A stretch of DNA of 55,920 nt from Rikenellaceae bacterium (GCA_030529085.1 JAUMXM010000004.1:15249-71168); one strand, 5' to 3'. Positions 44,811 to 55,021 are shown, counted from the first letter of the stretch. Made by a program: numbers and translations. The notes: a model not told the origin generated them from the sequence alone.

Positions 44811-46196
44811 ATGAGCACCAAACAGCAAACTCTGAAAGCACCCATCACCTTTGCCGGCCACGGCCTGCATACGGGTGCCAAGGTCACGATGACGGTACAT
44901 CCTGCTGAGGCCGACCACGGCATCATCTTTCGCCGCACCGACCTCGAAGGACAGCCGACCGTACCGGCGCTTTGCGATTATGTAACCGACACCTCGCGCG
45001 GTACGACCATCGAGTCGGGCGCCGCCCGTGTCAGCACCATCGAGCACCTGATGTCGGCCCTCTGGACACTGGGTGTGGACAACGCCCTGGTCGACATCAA
45101 CGGCCCCGAGGCTCCCATCATGGATGGTTCGGCGCGCGAGTATGCCGCCGCTATCGAGCAGGTAGGCATCGAGGAGCAGCAGGCCGAACGCAAATACTTC
45201 CACATCACCGAGAAGATGGTCTACACGATCCCCGAAAAGGGTGTCGCCATCATCCTCTACCCCGATGATGAGTTCACCGTATCGCTGCACGTGGACTACA
45301 ACTCGAAGGTAATTGGTAATCAATACGCTACATTCAACCCTGAGGACGACTATACCGCCAAGCTCTCGCCCTGCCGCACCTTCGTAATGCTGCACGAGCT
45401 GGAGCCGCTGCTCAAGATGAATCTGATCAAGGGTGGCGACCTGGACAACGCCATCGTGGTTGTCGAAAACGAGGTATCGGAGGAGACGCAGGAGCACCTG
45501 CGCAAGCTCTTCAACAAGCCCGGTCTGCAGATTCAGCGCGGATTCCTCACCGAGTTGCGTTTCAACAACGAGTTGGCACGCCACAAGCTGCTCGACCTGC
45601 TGGGCGACTTTGCCCTGCTCGGCATGCGCATCAAGGGTCGTGTGTGGGCCACCCGTCCGGGCCACTACGCCAACACGGAGTTCATGAAGCAGCTCAAGCA
45701 GAGCATCCGCCGCAGTGGTGAGAAGCCCCGCTACAAGTACAACGCCAAGCGCCCCGCACTCTTCGATATCAACGAGATTCGCCGCATCCTCCCCCACCGT
45801 CCCCCGTTCCTGCTCGTGGATCGCATCTTCCACTGCGACGAGACGTCGGTGGCCGGTATCAAGAACGTGACGATGAACGAGCCCTTCTTCACGGGCCACT
45901 TCCCCGAGGAGCCGGTGATGCCGGGCGTGCTGATTGTTGAGGCGATGGCCCAGTGTGCCGGTGTAATGATCCTCAAGTCGGTACCCGATCCGGAGAAGTA
46001 TTCGACCTACTTCATGAAGATGGATGACGTGCGCTTCAAGCGCAAGGTGGTGCCGGGCGACCAGCTCCAATTCGAGATCCGCCTGCTCGAGCCGCTGCGC
46101 CGTGGCGTATGCGTAGCCGAGGGTAAGGCCTTCGTGGGCGACCAATTGGCTTGCGAGGCAGTGCTGATGGCCCAGGTCGTAAAGACAAAAGAGTAA
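44811..46196 (+). CDS. lpxC-fabZ: Bifunctional UDP-3-O-acyl-GlcNAc deacetylase / 3-hydroxyacyl-ACP dehydratase
   Basis: A natural fusion typical of Bacteroidetes, 461 residues. The LpxC half (about 1-300) makes the committed step of lipid A synthesis and shows GHGLHTG, STIEHLMSAL and the zinc-binding HKLLDLLGD segment. The FabZ half (about 315-461) dehydrates hydroxyacyl-ACP in fatty acid synthesis and shows LPHRPPFLLVDRI and GHFPEEPVMPGVLIVEAMAQ with its His and Glu. It is followed after 34 bases by lpxA. Confidence 0.97.
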   Translation: MSTKQQTLKAPITFAGHGLHTGAKVTMTVHPAEADHGIIFRRTDLEGQPTVPALCDYVTDTSRGTTIESGAARVSTIEHLMSALWTLGVDNALVDINGPEAPIMDGSAREYAAAIEQVGIEEQQAERKYFHITEKMVYTIPEKGVAIILYPDDEFTVSLHVDYNSKVIGNQYATFNPEDDYTAKLSPCRTFVMLHELEPLLKMNLIKGGDLDNAIVVVENEVSEETQEHLRKLFNKPGLQIQRGFLTELRFNNELARHKLLDLLGDFALLGMRIKGRVWATRPGHYANTEFMKQLKQSIRRSGEKPRYKYNAKRPALFDINEIRRILPHRPPFLLVDRIFHCDETSVAGIKNVTMNEPFFTGHFPEEPVMPGVLIVEAMAQCAGVMILKSVPDPEKYSTYFMKMDDVRFKRKVVPGDQLQFEIRLLEPLRRGVCVAEGKAFVGDQLACEAVLMAQVVKTKE

Positions 46197-46230
46197 CTAC
46201 AAACAAAACCCATAAAAACTTACAAATCTC

Positions 46231-47016
46231 ATGATTAGCAATTTAGCCTATGTGCATCCCGACGCCAAGTTGGGTAAGGATGTGGTTGTCGAGCCCTTTG
46301 CCTACATTGCAGGTGATGTGGTAATCGGCGATGGTTGCTGGATTGGCCCCGGCGCCGTGATTCACGACGGTGCCCGCATCGGTAAGTGCTGCAAGATCCA
46401 CACCGCAGCCTCAATTGCCTGCCTGCCGCAGGATTTGAAGTTCGCAGACGAGAAGACAACCGCCGAGATTGGCGACTACAACGATATCCGCGAGTGCGTA
46501 ACGATCAGCCGCGGTACAGCCTCGAAGGGTAAGACCGTCGTGGGCGACCACAACCTGCTGATGGCCTACGTACACGTAGCACACGACGACGTGGTGGGCA
46601 GCCACTGCGTAATCGCCAACCGCGTATCGCTGGCCGGCGAGGTGACCGTGGGCGACTGGGTGGTGATCGGTGGCCACGTAGCCATCCACCAGTGGTGCAC
46701 AATCGGCGACCACGCCATGATCCAGGGTCTGACGGGTCTATCGCAGGATGTGCCCCCCTACATCATTGTACGCAACGCCGATCCTGCACGCTATGCAGGT
46801 CTAAACAAGGTGGGTCTGTCGCGTCGCGGCTTCACAGAGGAGCAGATCAAGTCGATTGCCGACTCGTGCCGCATCCTCTTCCAGAGCGATATGAACTACA
46901 TGAACGCCTGCGACGAGGTGGAGCGCACCATTCCGCAGTCGAAGGAGCGCGATATGCTCATCGACTTCATCCGTTCATCGAAGCGCGGTATCATCAAGCC
47001 CTTCCACGGCCGCTAA
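46231..47016 (+). CDS. lpxA: UDP-N-acetylglucosamine acyltransferase
   Basis: First enzyme of lipid A synthesis, 261 residues, a left-handed beta-helix with hexapeptide repeats over about 1-185 (PDAKLG, GDVVIGDG, GPGAVIHDGARIG). The catalytic His should be in AYVHVAHDDVVGSHC near 110-125. The C-terminal helical part contains KVGLSRRGF and AGLNK. It is the usual partner of lpxC-fabZ and ends before a terminator. Confidence 0.97.
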   Translation: MISNLAYVHPDAKLGKDVVVEPFAYIAGDVVIGDGCWIGPGAVIHDGARIGKCCKIHTAASIACLPQDLKFADEKTTAEIGDYNDIRECVTISRGTASKGKTVVGDHNLLMAYVHVAHDDVVGSHCVIANRVSLAGEVTVGDWVVIGGHVAIHQWCTIGDHAMIQGLTGLSQDVPPYIIVRNADPARYAGLNKVGLSRRGFTEEQIKSIADSCRILFQSDMNYMNACDEVERTIPQSKERDMLIDFIRSSKRGIIKPFHGR

Positions 47017-47040
47017 AAAGAGCGCCGAAGGCGACAAGCA

Positions 47041-47071
47041 AAAAGAGGCACCCCGTTGCCTCTTTTTTTTT
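47041..47071 (+). terminator. Terminator after lpxA
   Basis: AAAAGAGGCA (47041-47050) pairs with TGCCTCTTTT (47057-47066), followed by more T. Confidence 0.9.
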
Positions 47072-47081
47072 GTGTCAAAAT

Positions 47082-47113
47082 ATTGGAAATCTGAAACTTT
47101 TACACTATATTTG
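47082..47113 (+). promoter_or_regulatory. Promoter of rimP-nusA-infB
   Basis: ATTG (47082-47085), a 20-base spacer and TATATTTG (47106-47113). Transcription should start near 47120, giving a leader of about 70 bases that holds a hairpin. Confidence 0.7.
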
Positions 47114-47130
47114 CACCATAAAACCGAAGG

Positions 47131-47154
47131 GAAGGGGACGAGTGAGTCCCCTTC
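47131..47154 (+). promoter_or_regulatory. Leader hairpin of the rimP-nusA-infB operon
   Basis: GAAGGGGAC and GTCCCCTTC form a perfect 9-bp stem around GAGTGA, followed by TTTCGT. It lies between the promoter and rimP. It may be an attenuator or mRNA-stability element; the T-run is too short for a classical terminator. Confidence 0.55.
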
Positions 47155-47187
47155 TTTCGTAGTTCTACCGTAACAAACGCACACGAA

Positions 47188-47655
47188 ATGATTGATAAAG
47201 AGCTTATTACAGCTATCGCCGAGCGCCAACTCGAGGGCTCGGACCGCTTTGTTGTAGGGTGCAAAATCAGCCCCGCAAACGAGATTGAACTGACCATCGA
47301 CAGCCTCACGTCGGTCGACATCGAGCACTGCATCACCCTCTCGCGCGCCATCGAGGGCGAACTGGATCGTGAGGCCGAAGATTTCGAGCTGACCGTCATG
47401 TCGGCAGGTATCGGTGAGCCCCTCTGCGATATGCGTCAATACCGCAAGCTCATCGGCCACTCGGTGGAGGTGATTCTCAAGAGCGGCATCAAGGTGCTGG
47501 CCAAGCTCGACGAGGTGACCGACGAGGCGCTGACGCTGAGCTACGAGGAGAAGCAGGCCGTCGAGGGTAAGAAGCGCAAGCAGCTTGTCACCGTGACGCG
47601 CACCTACCCCTTCGAGGAGATCAAGCAGACGGTCGAGTACCTCGATTTCAAGTAA
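47188..47655 (+). CDS. rimP: Ribosome maturation factor RimP
   Basis: Needed for 30S subunit maturation, 155 residues, the normal length. The N-terminal domain contains the IDSLTSVDIEHCITLSRAIE segment, followed by FELTVMSAGIGEPL, the characteristic RimP signature, and a C-terminal SH3-like domain. It leads the conserved rimP-nusA-infB cluster. Confidence 0.93.
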   Translation: MIDKELITAIAERQLEGSDRFVVGCKISPANEIELTIDSLTSVDIEHCITLSRAIEGELDREAEDFELTVMSAGIGEPLCDMRQYRKLIGHSVEVILKSGIKVLAKLDEVTDEALTLSYEEKQAVEGKKRKQLVTVTRTYPFEEIKQTVEYLDFK

Positions 47656-47696
47656 GCGACAAACGAACAAAAAAAATTATAAAGCAAAAAAGAACA

Positions 47697-48929
47697 ATGG
47701 ACAATCTGAATCTTATCAGCAACTTTGCCGAGTTCAAAGAGCTGAAAAACATCGACAAATCGACCATGATCGGCGTACTGGAGGATGTCTTCCGCCACGC
47801 ACTGCAGAAACAGTTCGAGACGGACGAGAACTTCGACGTGATTATCAACCCCGAGAAGGGCGACCTGGAGATTTGGCGCAACCGCACCGTCGTAGAGGAC
47901 GACGCGGTGGAGAATCCCAACACGGAGATTGCCGTTTCGGAGGTGAAGGCCATCGACCCCACCTACGAGATCGGCGACGAGTATGCCGACCAGGTGCAGC
48001 TCGCACAGTTCGGTCGTCGCACGGTACTCTCGCTGCGCCAGAATCTGGCTTCGCGCATCATGGACCTGGAGAAGGCTGCCCTCTTCGAGAAGTACTCGGA
48101 GAAGGTGGGCGAGATCATCTCGGGCGAGGTTTACCAGGTATGGAAGCGCGAGGTGCTCATCATGGACGATGAGGACAACGAGCTGATGCTGCCCAAGTCG
48201 GAGCAGATTCCCAACGACTTCTACCGCAAGGGCGACACGATCAAGGCGATTGTTAAGTCGGTTGAGATGAACAACAACCAGCCCCGCATCATCCTCTCGC
48301 GTACGGCTCCCCAGTTCCTGGAGCGCCTCTTCGAGCAGGAGGTTCCCGAGATCTTCGACGGTCTGATCACGATCAAGAAGATTGTCCGCATCCCCGGCGA
48401 GCGTGCCAAGGTGGCCGTAGAGTCCTACGACGACCGCATCGACCCCGTAGGTGCCTGCGTGGGTATGAAGGGCTCGCGTATCTACACGATTGTTAAGGAG
48501 CTGCGCAACGAGAATATCGACGTGCTGAACTACACGGCCAACACGTCGCTCATGATCCAGCGTTCGCTCAACCCCGCCAAGATCTCCTCGATTACGATCG
48601 ACGAGGAGAAGAAGACTGCAGCCGTCTACCTCAAGCCCGACCAGGTGTCGCTGGCTATCGGTAAGGGCGGTCTGAACATCCGCCTCTCGAAGATGCTCAC
48701 GGGCTACGACATCGACGTCTACCGCGAGGTCGAGGAGGAGGACGTAGCTCTGACGGAGTTCACGGACGAGATCGAGGGTTGGATCATCGAGGCGCTGCGC
48801 AACGCAGGTTGCGACACGGCCAAGAGCGTGCTGGAGCTCTCGGTTGAGGAGATCGCCTCGCGTGCCGACCTGGAGACGGAGCAGGCCGAGAAGGTAATCG
48901 AGATCCTGAAGGCCGAGTTTGAGGAGTAA
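47697..48929 (+). CDS. nusA: Transcription termination/antitermination factor NusA
   Basis: A 410-residue NusA: N-terminal polymerase-binding domain (about 1-125), S1 domain (about 130-200), and KH1 and KH2 domains (about 205-345; VGACVGMKGSRI and SLAIGKGGLNIRL). The C-terminal region has one short helical segment (AKSVLELSVEEIASRADL) instead of the two acidic repeats of E. coli, which is normal in this phylum. It lies 41 bases after rimP and 21 bases before infB. Confidence 0.97.
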   Translation: MDNLNLISNFAEFKELKNIDKSTMIGVLEDVFRHALQKQFETDENFDVIINPEKGDLEIWRNRTVVEDDAVENPNTEIAVSEVKAIDPTYEIGDEYADQVQLAQFGRRTVLSLRQNLASRIMDLEKAALFEKYSEKVGEIISGEVYQVWKREVLIMDDEDNELMLPKSEQIPNDFYRKGDTIKAIVKSVEMNNNQPRIILSRTAPQFLERLFEQEVPEIFDGLITIKKIVRIPGERAKVAVESYDDRIDPVGACVGMKGSRIYTIVKELRNENIDVLNYTANTSLMIQRSLNPAKISSITIDEEKKTAAVYLKPDQVSLAIGKGGLNIRLSKMLTGYDIDVYREVEEEDVALTEFTDEIEGWIIEALRNAGCDTAKSVLELSVEEIASRADLETEQAEKVIEILKAEFEE

Positions 48930-48950
48930 CAAAAAGAAAGGAGATTTATA

Positions 48951-51743
48951 ATGGGGAATGAAAAAAGATTAAGACTCATCCAGGTAGCCAAGGAGTTTAA
49001 GGTGGGTTTGAACACCATCACCGACTTCTTGCAGAAGAAAGGCATCAAGAGCGACGGCTCGCCCAACACGTTGGTCGATGCAGCCACCTATGCCATTTTA
49101 GAGAAGGAGTTTGGCTCGAACCGCGCCGCCGCAGGTGCGCGTGATTCGGTGCGCGAGCGTATCTCGCAGAAGCAGGCCTCGATCACCATCGAGGGTGCTG
49201 CCAAGCCCAAAGAGGAGGAGAAAGAGGTTGTCATCAAGTCGAACGTGATCAACGTCAAGGACGAGATTCAGCAGCCCAAGTTCCTCGGTAAGATCGACCT
49301 CGAGGCCAAGCGCCCCGAGATCAAGAAGGAGGAGCCGAAGCCCGTTGTGGAGGCTCCGAAGGTGGAGACTCAGCAAGAGGAGGTGAAGCCCGTGGTGGAG
49401 GCTCCGAAGGTGGAGGTAAAGCCCGAGGTGGAGGCTCCGAAGGTTGTTGAGCAGCCCAAGGCCGAGGCACCGAAGGAGGAGTCGAAGCCCGCAGCCGAGA
49501 CCCCCGCAGTCGAGGCTCCCGAGCGCAAGGACAACCTCTTCCGTCCGGGCATGACGACCCTCGCAGGTCCCCAGGTGCTGGGCACGATGGACGTTTCGGG
49601 CTTTGTGCCGGGTGGCAAGCATAAGCGCAAGCGCCTGCAGAAGGAGAAGGTCGATGTATCGAAGGCCCAGAAGGGTCAGCAGCAGGGCAAGGGTGGTCAG
49701 CAGGGCGGTCCGAAGAGCAACCAGCCGGGCCAGAACAACCGTCCCAACCAGCAGAATCAGCAGCAGAACCAGCCCAAGCCGGGTGAGGGTCGCCGCAACA
49801 AGAATAAGCAGAAGCCGCAACCGAAGCCCGTGGTTCGCCCCGAGGTGAGCGACGAGGAGGTTTCGAAGCAGGTGAAGGATACCCTGGCACGTCTGACGGC
49901 CAAGGGTGCCAAGACCAAGGGAGCCAAGTATCGTAAGGAGAAGCGCGAGATCATCGCCGAGCGCATGAACGAGGAGTTCGAGCGCGAGGCAGCAGAGCGC
50001 CAGACGCTCAAGGTTACGGAGTTCGTAACCGTCAGCGAGCTGGCCACGATGATGAACGTGCCCGCTACGGAGGTGATCATGGCCTGCATGAACCTCGGTT
50101 TGATGGTTTCGATCAACCAGCGTCTCGATGCCGAGGCTCTCGTGGTTGTGGCCGAGGAGTTCGGCTTCAAGACCGAGTTCGTGTCGGTTGAGATTCAGGA
50201 GGCAATCACCGATGAGGTGGACGAGGAGGAGAACCTCGTACCGCGTCCGCCGATCGTGACCGTCATGGGTCACGTGGACCACGGTAAGACCTCGCTGCTG
50301 GATAACATCCGTAAGACGAACGTCATCGCCGGTGAGGCGGGTGGTATCACCCAGCACATCGGTGCCTACAGTGTCGAGCTGAATGGTCAGAAGATCACCT
50401 TCCTCGATACGCCGGGTCACGAGGCCTTTACCGCCATGCGTGCCCGTGGTGCGAAGATTACCGACGTGGCTATTATCATCGTGGCTGCCGACGACAGCGT
50501 GATGCCCCAGACCATTGAGGCTATCAACCACGCCCAGGCCGCAGGCGTTCCGATGGTATTCGCCATCAACAAGATCGATAAACCCCAGGCCAACCCCGAG
50601 CACATCAAGGAGCAGCTCTCGACGATGAACTACCTCGTAGAGTCGTGGGGCGGTAAGTACCAGGACCAGGAGATCTCGGCCAAGAAGGGTCTGAATCTCG
50701 ACAAACTGCTGGAGAAGGTGCTCCTCGAGGCCGAGATGCTCGAGCTGAAGGCCAACCCCGACAAGCGCGCAACCGGCTCGGTGATCGAGTCGACGCTCGA
50801 CAAGGGTCGTGGTTATGTCTCGACGATTCTCGTGCAGGCAGGTACGCTCCGCGTGGGCGATGTGATCCTCTCGGGTACCTTCACGGGTCGTGTCAAGGCG
50901 ATGTTCAACGAGAACGGTAAGAAGGTGACCGAGGCAGGTCCCTCGACGCCTGTACAGGTGCTGGGTCTGAACGGTGCTCCGCAGGCCGGTGACTCGTTTA
51001 ACGTCATGGAGGACGACCGCTCGGCACGCGAGATTGCCAACAAGCGCGAGCAGCTGCAGCGTATGCAGGGTCTGATGACCCAGAAGCACGTAACGCTCGA
51101 CGAGATTGGTCGCCGCATCGCCATCGGCTCGTTCAAGGAGCTCAACATCATCGTCAAGGGTGACGTGGATGGCTCGGTGGAGGCTATGTCGGGTTCGCTC
51201 ATCAAGCTCTCGAAGGAGACCGTTCAGGTGAACGTGATCCACGCCGCCGTAGGTCAGATTTCGGAGTCGGATGTCCTGCTGGCCGCCGCTTCGAATGCCA
51301 TCATCGTCGGCTTCCAGGTACGTCCCTCAGCTTCGGCACGCAAGCTGGCCGAGAAGGAGGAGATCGAGATCCGTCTCTACTCGATCATCTACGATGCCAT
51401 CAACGACATCAAGGATGCTATCGAGGGTATGTTGGAGCCCGTGATGAAGGAGGAGATCGTCGCTTCGGTCGAGGTGCTCGAAACCTTCAAGATCTCGAAG
51501 GTGGGTACCATCGCCGGCGGTATTGTGCGTGAGGGTAAGATTGGCCGCAACACGCCGATCCGTGTCATCCGCGACGGTATCGTGATCTACACCGGTAAGC
51601 TCGGATCGCTCAAGCGTTTCAAGGACGATGTGAAGGAGGTTTCGACCAACATGGACTGCGGTCTGAACATCGAGTCGTTCAACGATATCAAGGTGGGCGA
51701 CATCATCGAGGGCTACGAGCAGGTAGAGGTAAAACGCAAGTAA
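48951..51743 (+). CDS. infB: Translation initiation factor IF-2
   Basis: A GTPase that brings initiator tRNA to the ribosome, 930 residues. It has an N-terminal IF2-N helical domain ([21 protein letters not shown]), then a long low-complexity linker of about 300 residues: Glu/Pro/Val repeats such as [10 protein letters not shown], then a Gln/Gly/Asn/Pro-rich part. A second IF2-N-like segment follows near 355-410. The G domain shows GHVDHGKTS near 439, DTPGHEAF near 487 and NKID near 539, followed by domains II-IV. Confidence 0.98.
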   Translation: MGNEKRLRLIQVAKEFKVGLNTITDFLQKKGIKSDGSPNTLVDAATYAILEKEFGSNRAAAGARDSVRERISQKQASITIEGAAKPKEEEKEVVIKSNVINVKDEIQQPKFLGKIDLEAKRPEIKKEEPKPVVEAPKVETQQEEVKPVVEAPKVEVKPEVEAPKVVEQPKAEAPKEESKPAAETPAVEAPERKDNLFRPGMTTLAGPQVLGTMDVSGFVPGGKHKRKRLQKEKVDVSKAQKGQQQGKGGQQGGPKSNQPGQNNRPNQQNQQQNQPKPGEGRRNKNKQKPQPKPVVRPEVSDEEVSKQVKDTLARLTAKGAKTKGAKYRKEKREIIAERMNEEFEREAAERQTLKVTEFVTVSELATMMNVPATEVIMACMNLGLMVSINQRLDAEALVVVAEEFGFKTEFVSVEIQEAITDEVDEEENLVPRPPIVTVMGHVDHGKTSLLDNIRKTNVIAGEAGGITQHIGAYSVELNGQKITFLDTPGHEAFTAMRARGAKITDVAIIIVAADDSVMPQTIEAINHAQAAGVPMVFAINKIDKPQANPEHIKEQLSTMNYLVESWGGKYQDQEISAKKGLNLDKLLEKVLLEAEMLELKANPDKRATGSVIESTLDKGRGYVSTILVQAGTLRVGDVILSGTFTGRVKAMFNENGKKVTEAGPSTPVQVLGLNGAPQAGDSFNVMEDDRSAREIANKREQLQRMQGLMTQKHVTLDEIGRRIAIGSFKELNIIVKGDVDGSVEAMSGSLIKLSKETVQVNVIHAAVGQISESDVLLAAASNAIIVGFQVRPSASARKLAEKEEIEIRLYSIIYDAINDIKDAIEGMLEPVMKEEIVASVEVLETFKISKVGTIAGGIVREGKIGRNTPIRVIRDGIVIYTGKLGSLKRFKDDVKEVSTNMDCGLNIESFNDIKVGDIIEGYEQVEVKRK

Positions 51744-51778
51744 ACAACCAAAAAAACTCATAAAACCAACAAGTCAAA

Positions 51779-53098
51779 ATGCTGACACCTATTCATTTCA
51801 CGACGCCCGAAGAGGCCGTCAAAGTGATTAAGTCGGGCGACCACGTGCACCTCAGCTCGGTCGCTTCGGCCCCCCAGTGCCTGATTCAGGCTATGTGCGC
51901 ACGCGGCGAGCGCGGCGAGTTGAAGGATGTACACATCCACCACCTCCACACCGAAGGTCCGGCCCCCTATGCCGATCCGAAGTTCGAGGGCGTTTTCCAG
52001 CTCGACTCCTTCTTCGTGGGTGGTAACGTACGTAAGGTTACCCAGTCGGGTTATGCCGATTACATTCCCATCTTCCTGAGCGAGACGCAGCGTCTGTATC
52101 GTTGCGGTGCCGTTCCCTGCAACGTGGCCATGATCCAGGTTACGCCCCCCGACAAGCACGGTTATGTATCGCTCGGTACCTCGGTCGATGCTACGCTGGC
52201 TGCCGTTGAGTGCGCCGACTATGTGATCGCCGTAGTGAACAAGAATGTTCCCCGCGCGTGGGGTCAGGCGATGATTCCGATGCAGAAGATCGACATCTGG
52301 TGCGAGGACGACACGCCGCTGATGGAGGCCCACTTCACCGCTCCGAACGAGGTCGAGACGGCCATCGGTAAGCACTGCGCCGCCCTGATCGAGGATGGTG
52401 CTACGCTCCAGATGGGTATCGGTGCCATTCCCAACGCTGTGCTGGCCCAGCTGGGCGGCCACAAGAACCTGGGTATCCACACCGAGATGTTTGCCGACGG
52501 CGTACTGCCCCTCGTAGAGAAGGGTGTGATCAACGGCGAGGCGAAGAACATCGACCAGGGTAAGATGGTATCGACCTTCCTGATGGGTTCGCAGAAGGTT
52601 TACGACTTCATCGACGACAACCCGGGCGTACTGATGATGGACGTAGGCTACACGAACGACCCCTACATCATCGCCAAGAACGACCGCGTGACGGCCATCA
52701 ACTCGGCACTCCAGGTTGACCTCACGGGTCAGGTGTGCGCCGACTCGCTCGGCACGAAGTTCTGGTCGGGTGTCGGTGGTCAGGTTGACTTCGTCTATGG
52801 TGCATCGCTCTCGAAGGGCGGTAAGGCCATCATCGCCATGCCCTCGATCACGAATAAGGGTGTATCGAAGATCTGCCCCACGCTGCTCGACGGTGCCGGT
52901 GTTGTTACGACGCGTAACCACATCCACTACTTCGTAACGGAGTATGGTGCTGTGGATCTCTACGGCAAGACGATGCAGGAGCGCGCACGCCTTCTGATCT
53001 CGATTGCTCACCCCGATGCCCGCGAGGAGCTCGACAAGGCTGCCTTCGAGCGCTGGGGTTCGCACCACCACTACATTAAGGGATATATGGGCAAGTAA
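51779..53098 (+). CDS. Acetyl-CoA hydrolase/transferase family CoA-transferase
   Basis: A 439-residue CoA-transferase related to succinyl-CoA:acetate and 4-hydroxybutyrate CoA-transferases. It shows the [17 protein letters not shown] segment and the probable catalytic Glu in [10 protein letters not shown] near 240, which forms the CoA thioester intermediate. It has no signal peptide. It may recycle CoA during acetate, propionate or butyrate formation; the acyl substrate cannot be read from sequence. It lies 35 bases after infB and ends before a strong terminator, so it may be read from the infB operon. Confidence 0.85.
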   Translation: MLTPIHFTTPEEAVKVIKSGDHVHLSSVASAPQCLIQAMCARGERGELKDVHIHHLHTEGPAPYADPKFEGVFQLDSFFVGGNVRKVTQSGYADYIPIFLSETQRLYRCGAVPCNVAMIQVTPPDKHGYVSLGTSVDATLAAVECADYVIAVVNKNVPRAWGQAMIPMQKIDIWCEDDTPLMEAHFTAPNEVETAIGKHCAALIEDGATLQMGIGAIPNAVLAQLGGHKNLGIHTEMFADGVLPLVEKGVINGEAKNIDQGKMVSTFLMGSQKVYDFIDDNPGVLMMDVGYTNDPYIIAKNDRVTAINSALQVDLTGQVCADSLGTKFWSGVGGQVDFVYGASLSKGGKAIIAMPSITNKGVSKICPTLLDGAGVVTTRNHIHYFVTEYGAVDLYGKTMQERARLLISIAHPDAREELDKAAFERWGSHHHYIKGYMGK

Positions 53099-53113
53099 CG
53101 ATTGCCTCCCCAT

Positions 53114-53153
53114 AAACAACAAAGACCTCCTTTTCGGGAGGTCTTTGTTGTTT
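53114..53153. terminator. Terminator after the CoA-transferase gene
   Basis: A perfect 17-bp stem (53114-53130 with 53137-53153) around TTTTCG. The stem itself is A-rich on the left and T-rich on the right. Confidence 0.88.
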
Positions 53154-53226
53154 GCTAAAGAGGTTAAAGGTTGCTAAAGGGGTTTAAGGGTAATTAAGGA
53201 AATGTGCTTTAGTTGCCTTTAGTCCT
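53152..53226. repeat. Degenerate 10-bp repeat array
   Basis: Units of the TAAAGG type (GCTAAAGAGG, TTAAAGG, GCTAAAGGGG, TTTAAGGG) are followed by reversed units (TTGCCTTTAG, TCCTC). It is the same kind as at 726-812 and 40853-40903. Confidence 0.5.
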
Positions 53227-53246
53227 CTTTCCTCTCTGCTCCCTTT

Positions 53247-53353
53247 CGTCATTGCGAGCGACCCTTTGGGGCGTGTGGCAATCTGAACAAGCACCACGAC
53301 CGTCAAACCACTCGGCGAGATAGCCACGTCGCTTGCAGCTCCTCGTTATGACG
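53247..53353. repeat. Inverted pair of REP-like elements
   Basis: The left arm starts CGTCATTGCGAGCGAC and ends GTGGCAATCT (about 53247-53284). The reverse complement of 53318-53353 starts CGTCATAACGAGGAGC and ends GTGGCTATCT. The shared pattern CGTCAT-CGAG-GTGGC-ATCT in opposite orientation looks like a BIME-type intergenic repeat pair. No gene is seen here. Confidence 0.6.
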
Positions 53354-53505
53354 TTGCTTCTCTTCTTCTCAATTTTTAATCTTTGATCTTTAATTCTATC
53401 CATATTTCCGCTATCTTTGTACTCTATGCCGGAGCCTGCGACTCGCAGCGTAACCCCGCGCGGCACGAAAGATGAAGGCCGGCAGCAAGAAAAAGAGAAT
53501 AAAGA
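53354..53505 (+). promoter_or_regulatory. Upstream region of the antiporter gene
   Basis: TATCTTTG at 53412-53419 is an exact -7 box about 87 bases before the start codon. A TTTG lies at 53382-53385, 26 bases away, longer than usual. The rest of the stretch shows nothing further. Confidence 0.45.
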
Positions 53506-55002
53506 ATGTTTGAAATCAGTGGAGAACACATAGTCCTGGTGGGAGCGTTGTTGCTCTTCGTGGCGGTGGTGGCCGGTAAGGTCGCCTACCGTTTCGGAGC
53601 CCCTGCGCTGTTGTTATTTCTCGGCGTGGGTATGCTCTTCGGGTGGAATTTTATCTCGTTCAATTCGCCCGAAATCACCCAATTCATCGGTATGGTTGCC
53701 CTCTGTATCATCCTCTTTTCGGGTGGTATGGATACCTCGTTTCAGGAGATTCGCCCCGTACTCGGGCCGGGTGCCGTGCTGGCTACGCTCGGCGTGGTGC
53801 TCACCACGCTGCTGCTCGCCTCGTTTATCACCCTGGTGGCACCCTGGCTCGGCTTCGAGCTCTCGTTCCCGATGGCAATGCTCTTAGCTGCTACGATGTC
53901 CTCGACCGACTCGGCCTCGGTATTCTCGATTCTGCGCACCAAAAAGCAGGGTCTGAAGGAGCACCTACGCCCGATGTTGGAGCTCGAGAGCGGCTCGAAC
54001 GACCCGATGGCCTATATGCTCACGGTGCTGATGATCGGCATTGTGGGTCACGAGGGTACGTCGGGAGGCATTGGCGAGAATCTGCTCTACCTCCTGGTGC
54101 AGTTCCTCATGGGCGGCATCGGAGGCTACGCCATAGGACGCGCGGCGGTCTGGTCGATCAACAAGATCAACTTCGAGAACCACTCGCTCTACTCGGTGCT
54201 GCTGCTGGCCTTCATCTTTTTCTCATTCTCCTTCACCGACCTGCTGCACGGAAACGGCTACCTCGCGGTCTATATTGCGGGCCTGGTTGTGGGCAACAAC
54301 CCCCTGACCCAAAAGCGCACGCTGACGGTCTTCTTCGACGGCTTCACGTGGCTCATGCAGATTGTGATGTTCCTCATGTTGGGACTCCTGGTCAATACGC
54401 GCGACCTGCTACAGAGCGATGTGCTGATTCTGGGCGGTCTGGTGGGCTTTTTTATGATTCTCTTTGCGCGCCCCATTGCGGTCTTTCTCTCGCTGGCCCC
54501 CTTCCGCGAATTTTCGACCAAGGCGCGATGGTATATCTCATGGGTGGGTCTGCGCGGTGCCGTGCCGATTCTCTTTGCCACCTATCCGATTGTGGCCGAG
54601 CTGCCCGGTGCCGAGCTGCTGTTCAATGTTGTCTTCCTCTCGACCATCCTCTCGCTCCTGATTCAGGGCACCACCGTGAGCGGCATGGCCAACGTCTTAG
54701 GCTTGGCCTACACCGAGCGCAAAGCCTCGTTCGAGGTCAATCTGCGCGAGGATATGACCACAAGCCTCACCGAGGTGGAGGTGGGTGAGCAGATGCTCAC
54801 CAAGGGCAACACGCTCAAGGAGATCACGCTGCCCGAAAATACCCTTGTGATGATGATCTACCGCGATGGCGACTACTTCGTACCGCAGGGCAAGACCGAG
54901 CTGCAGGTGGGCGACAAATTGCTGGTCATCACCGACCGCAAGGAGGAGCTCGCCTCGACCTACCGCGCGATGGGTATCGAAGATGTCCACAAACACCACT
55001 AA
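53506..55002 (+). CDS. Potassium (or sodium)/proton antiporter, CPA1 NhaP2-type
   Basis: Inner-membrane exchanger of 498 residues with about 12 membrane segments (residues 5-400). Typical marks are LFSGGMDTSFQEIRPV near 71, the ion-binding region TMSSTDSASVFSILR near 130 and LELESGSNDPMAYMLTV near 155. A soluble C-terminal RCK_C/TrkA_C domain follows (about 415-485), as in NhaP2/CvrA potassium/proton antiporters that control cell volume and pH. The ion is inferred from the family. It lies 19 bases before mutY. Confidence 0.9.
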   Translation: MFEISGEHIVLVGALLLFVAVVAGKVAYRFGAPALLLFLGVGMLFGWNFISFNSPEITQFIGMVALCIILFSGGMDTSFQEIRPVLGPGAVLATLGVVLTTLLLASFITLVAPWLGFELSFPMAMLLAATMSSTDSASVFSILRTKKQGLKEHLRPMLELESGSNDPMAYMLTVLMIGIVGHEGTSGGIGENLLYLLVQFLMGGIGGYAIGRAAVWSINKINFENHSLYSVLLLAFIFFSFSFTDLLHGNGYLAVYIAGLVVGNNPLTQKRTLTVFFDGFTWLMQIVMFLMLGLLVNTRDLLQSDVLILGGLVGFFMILFARPIAVFLSLAPFREFSTKARWYISWVGLRGAVPILFATYPIVAELPGAELLFNVVFLSTILSLLIQGTTVSGMANVLGLAYTERKASFEVNLREDMTTSLTEVEVGEQMLTKGNTLKEITLPENTLVMMIYRDGDYFVPQGKTELQVGDKLLVITDRKEELASTYRAMGIEDVHKHH

Positions 55003-55021
55003 CCGACACCACGAACCGACG

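Noticed and set aside
45000-46196. Treating the LpxC-FabZ fusion as novel
   Set aside because: This fusion is well known in Bacteroidetes.
53209-53529. A 106-codon minus-strand frame next to the antiporter gene
   Set aside because: Most of it translates the REP-like repeat (TPQRVARNDERE is a typical repeat-derived peptide) and it overlaps the antiporter promoter and start.
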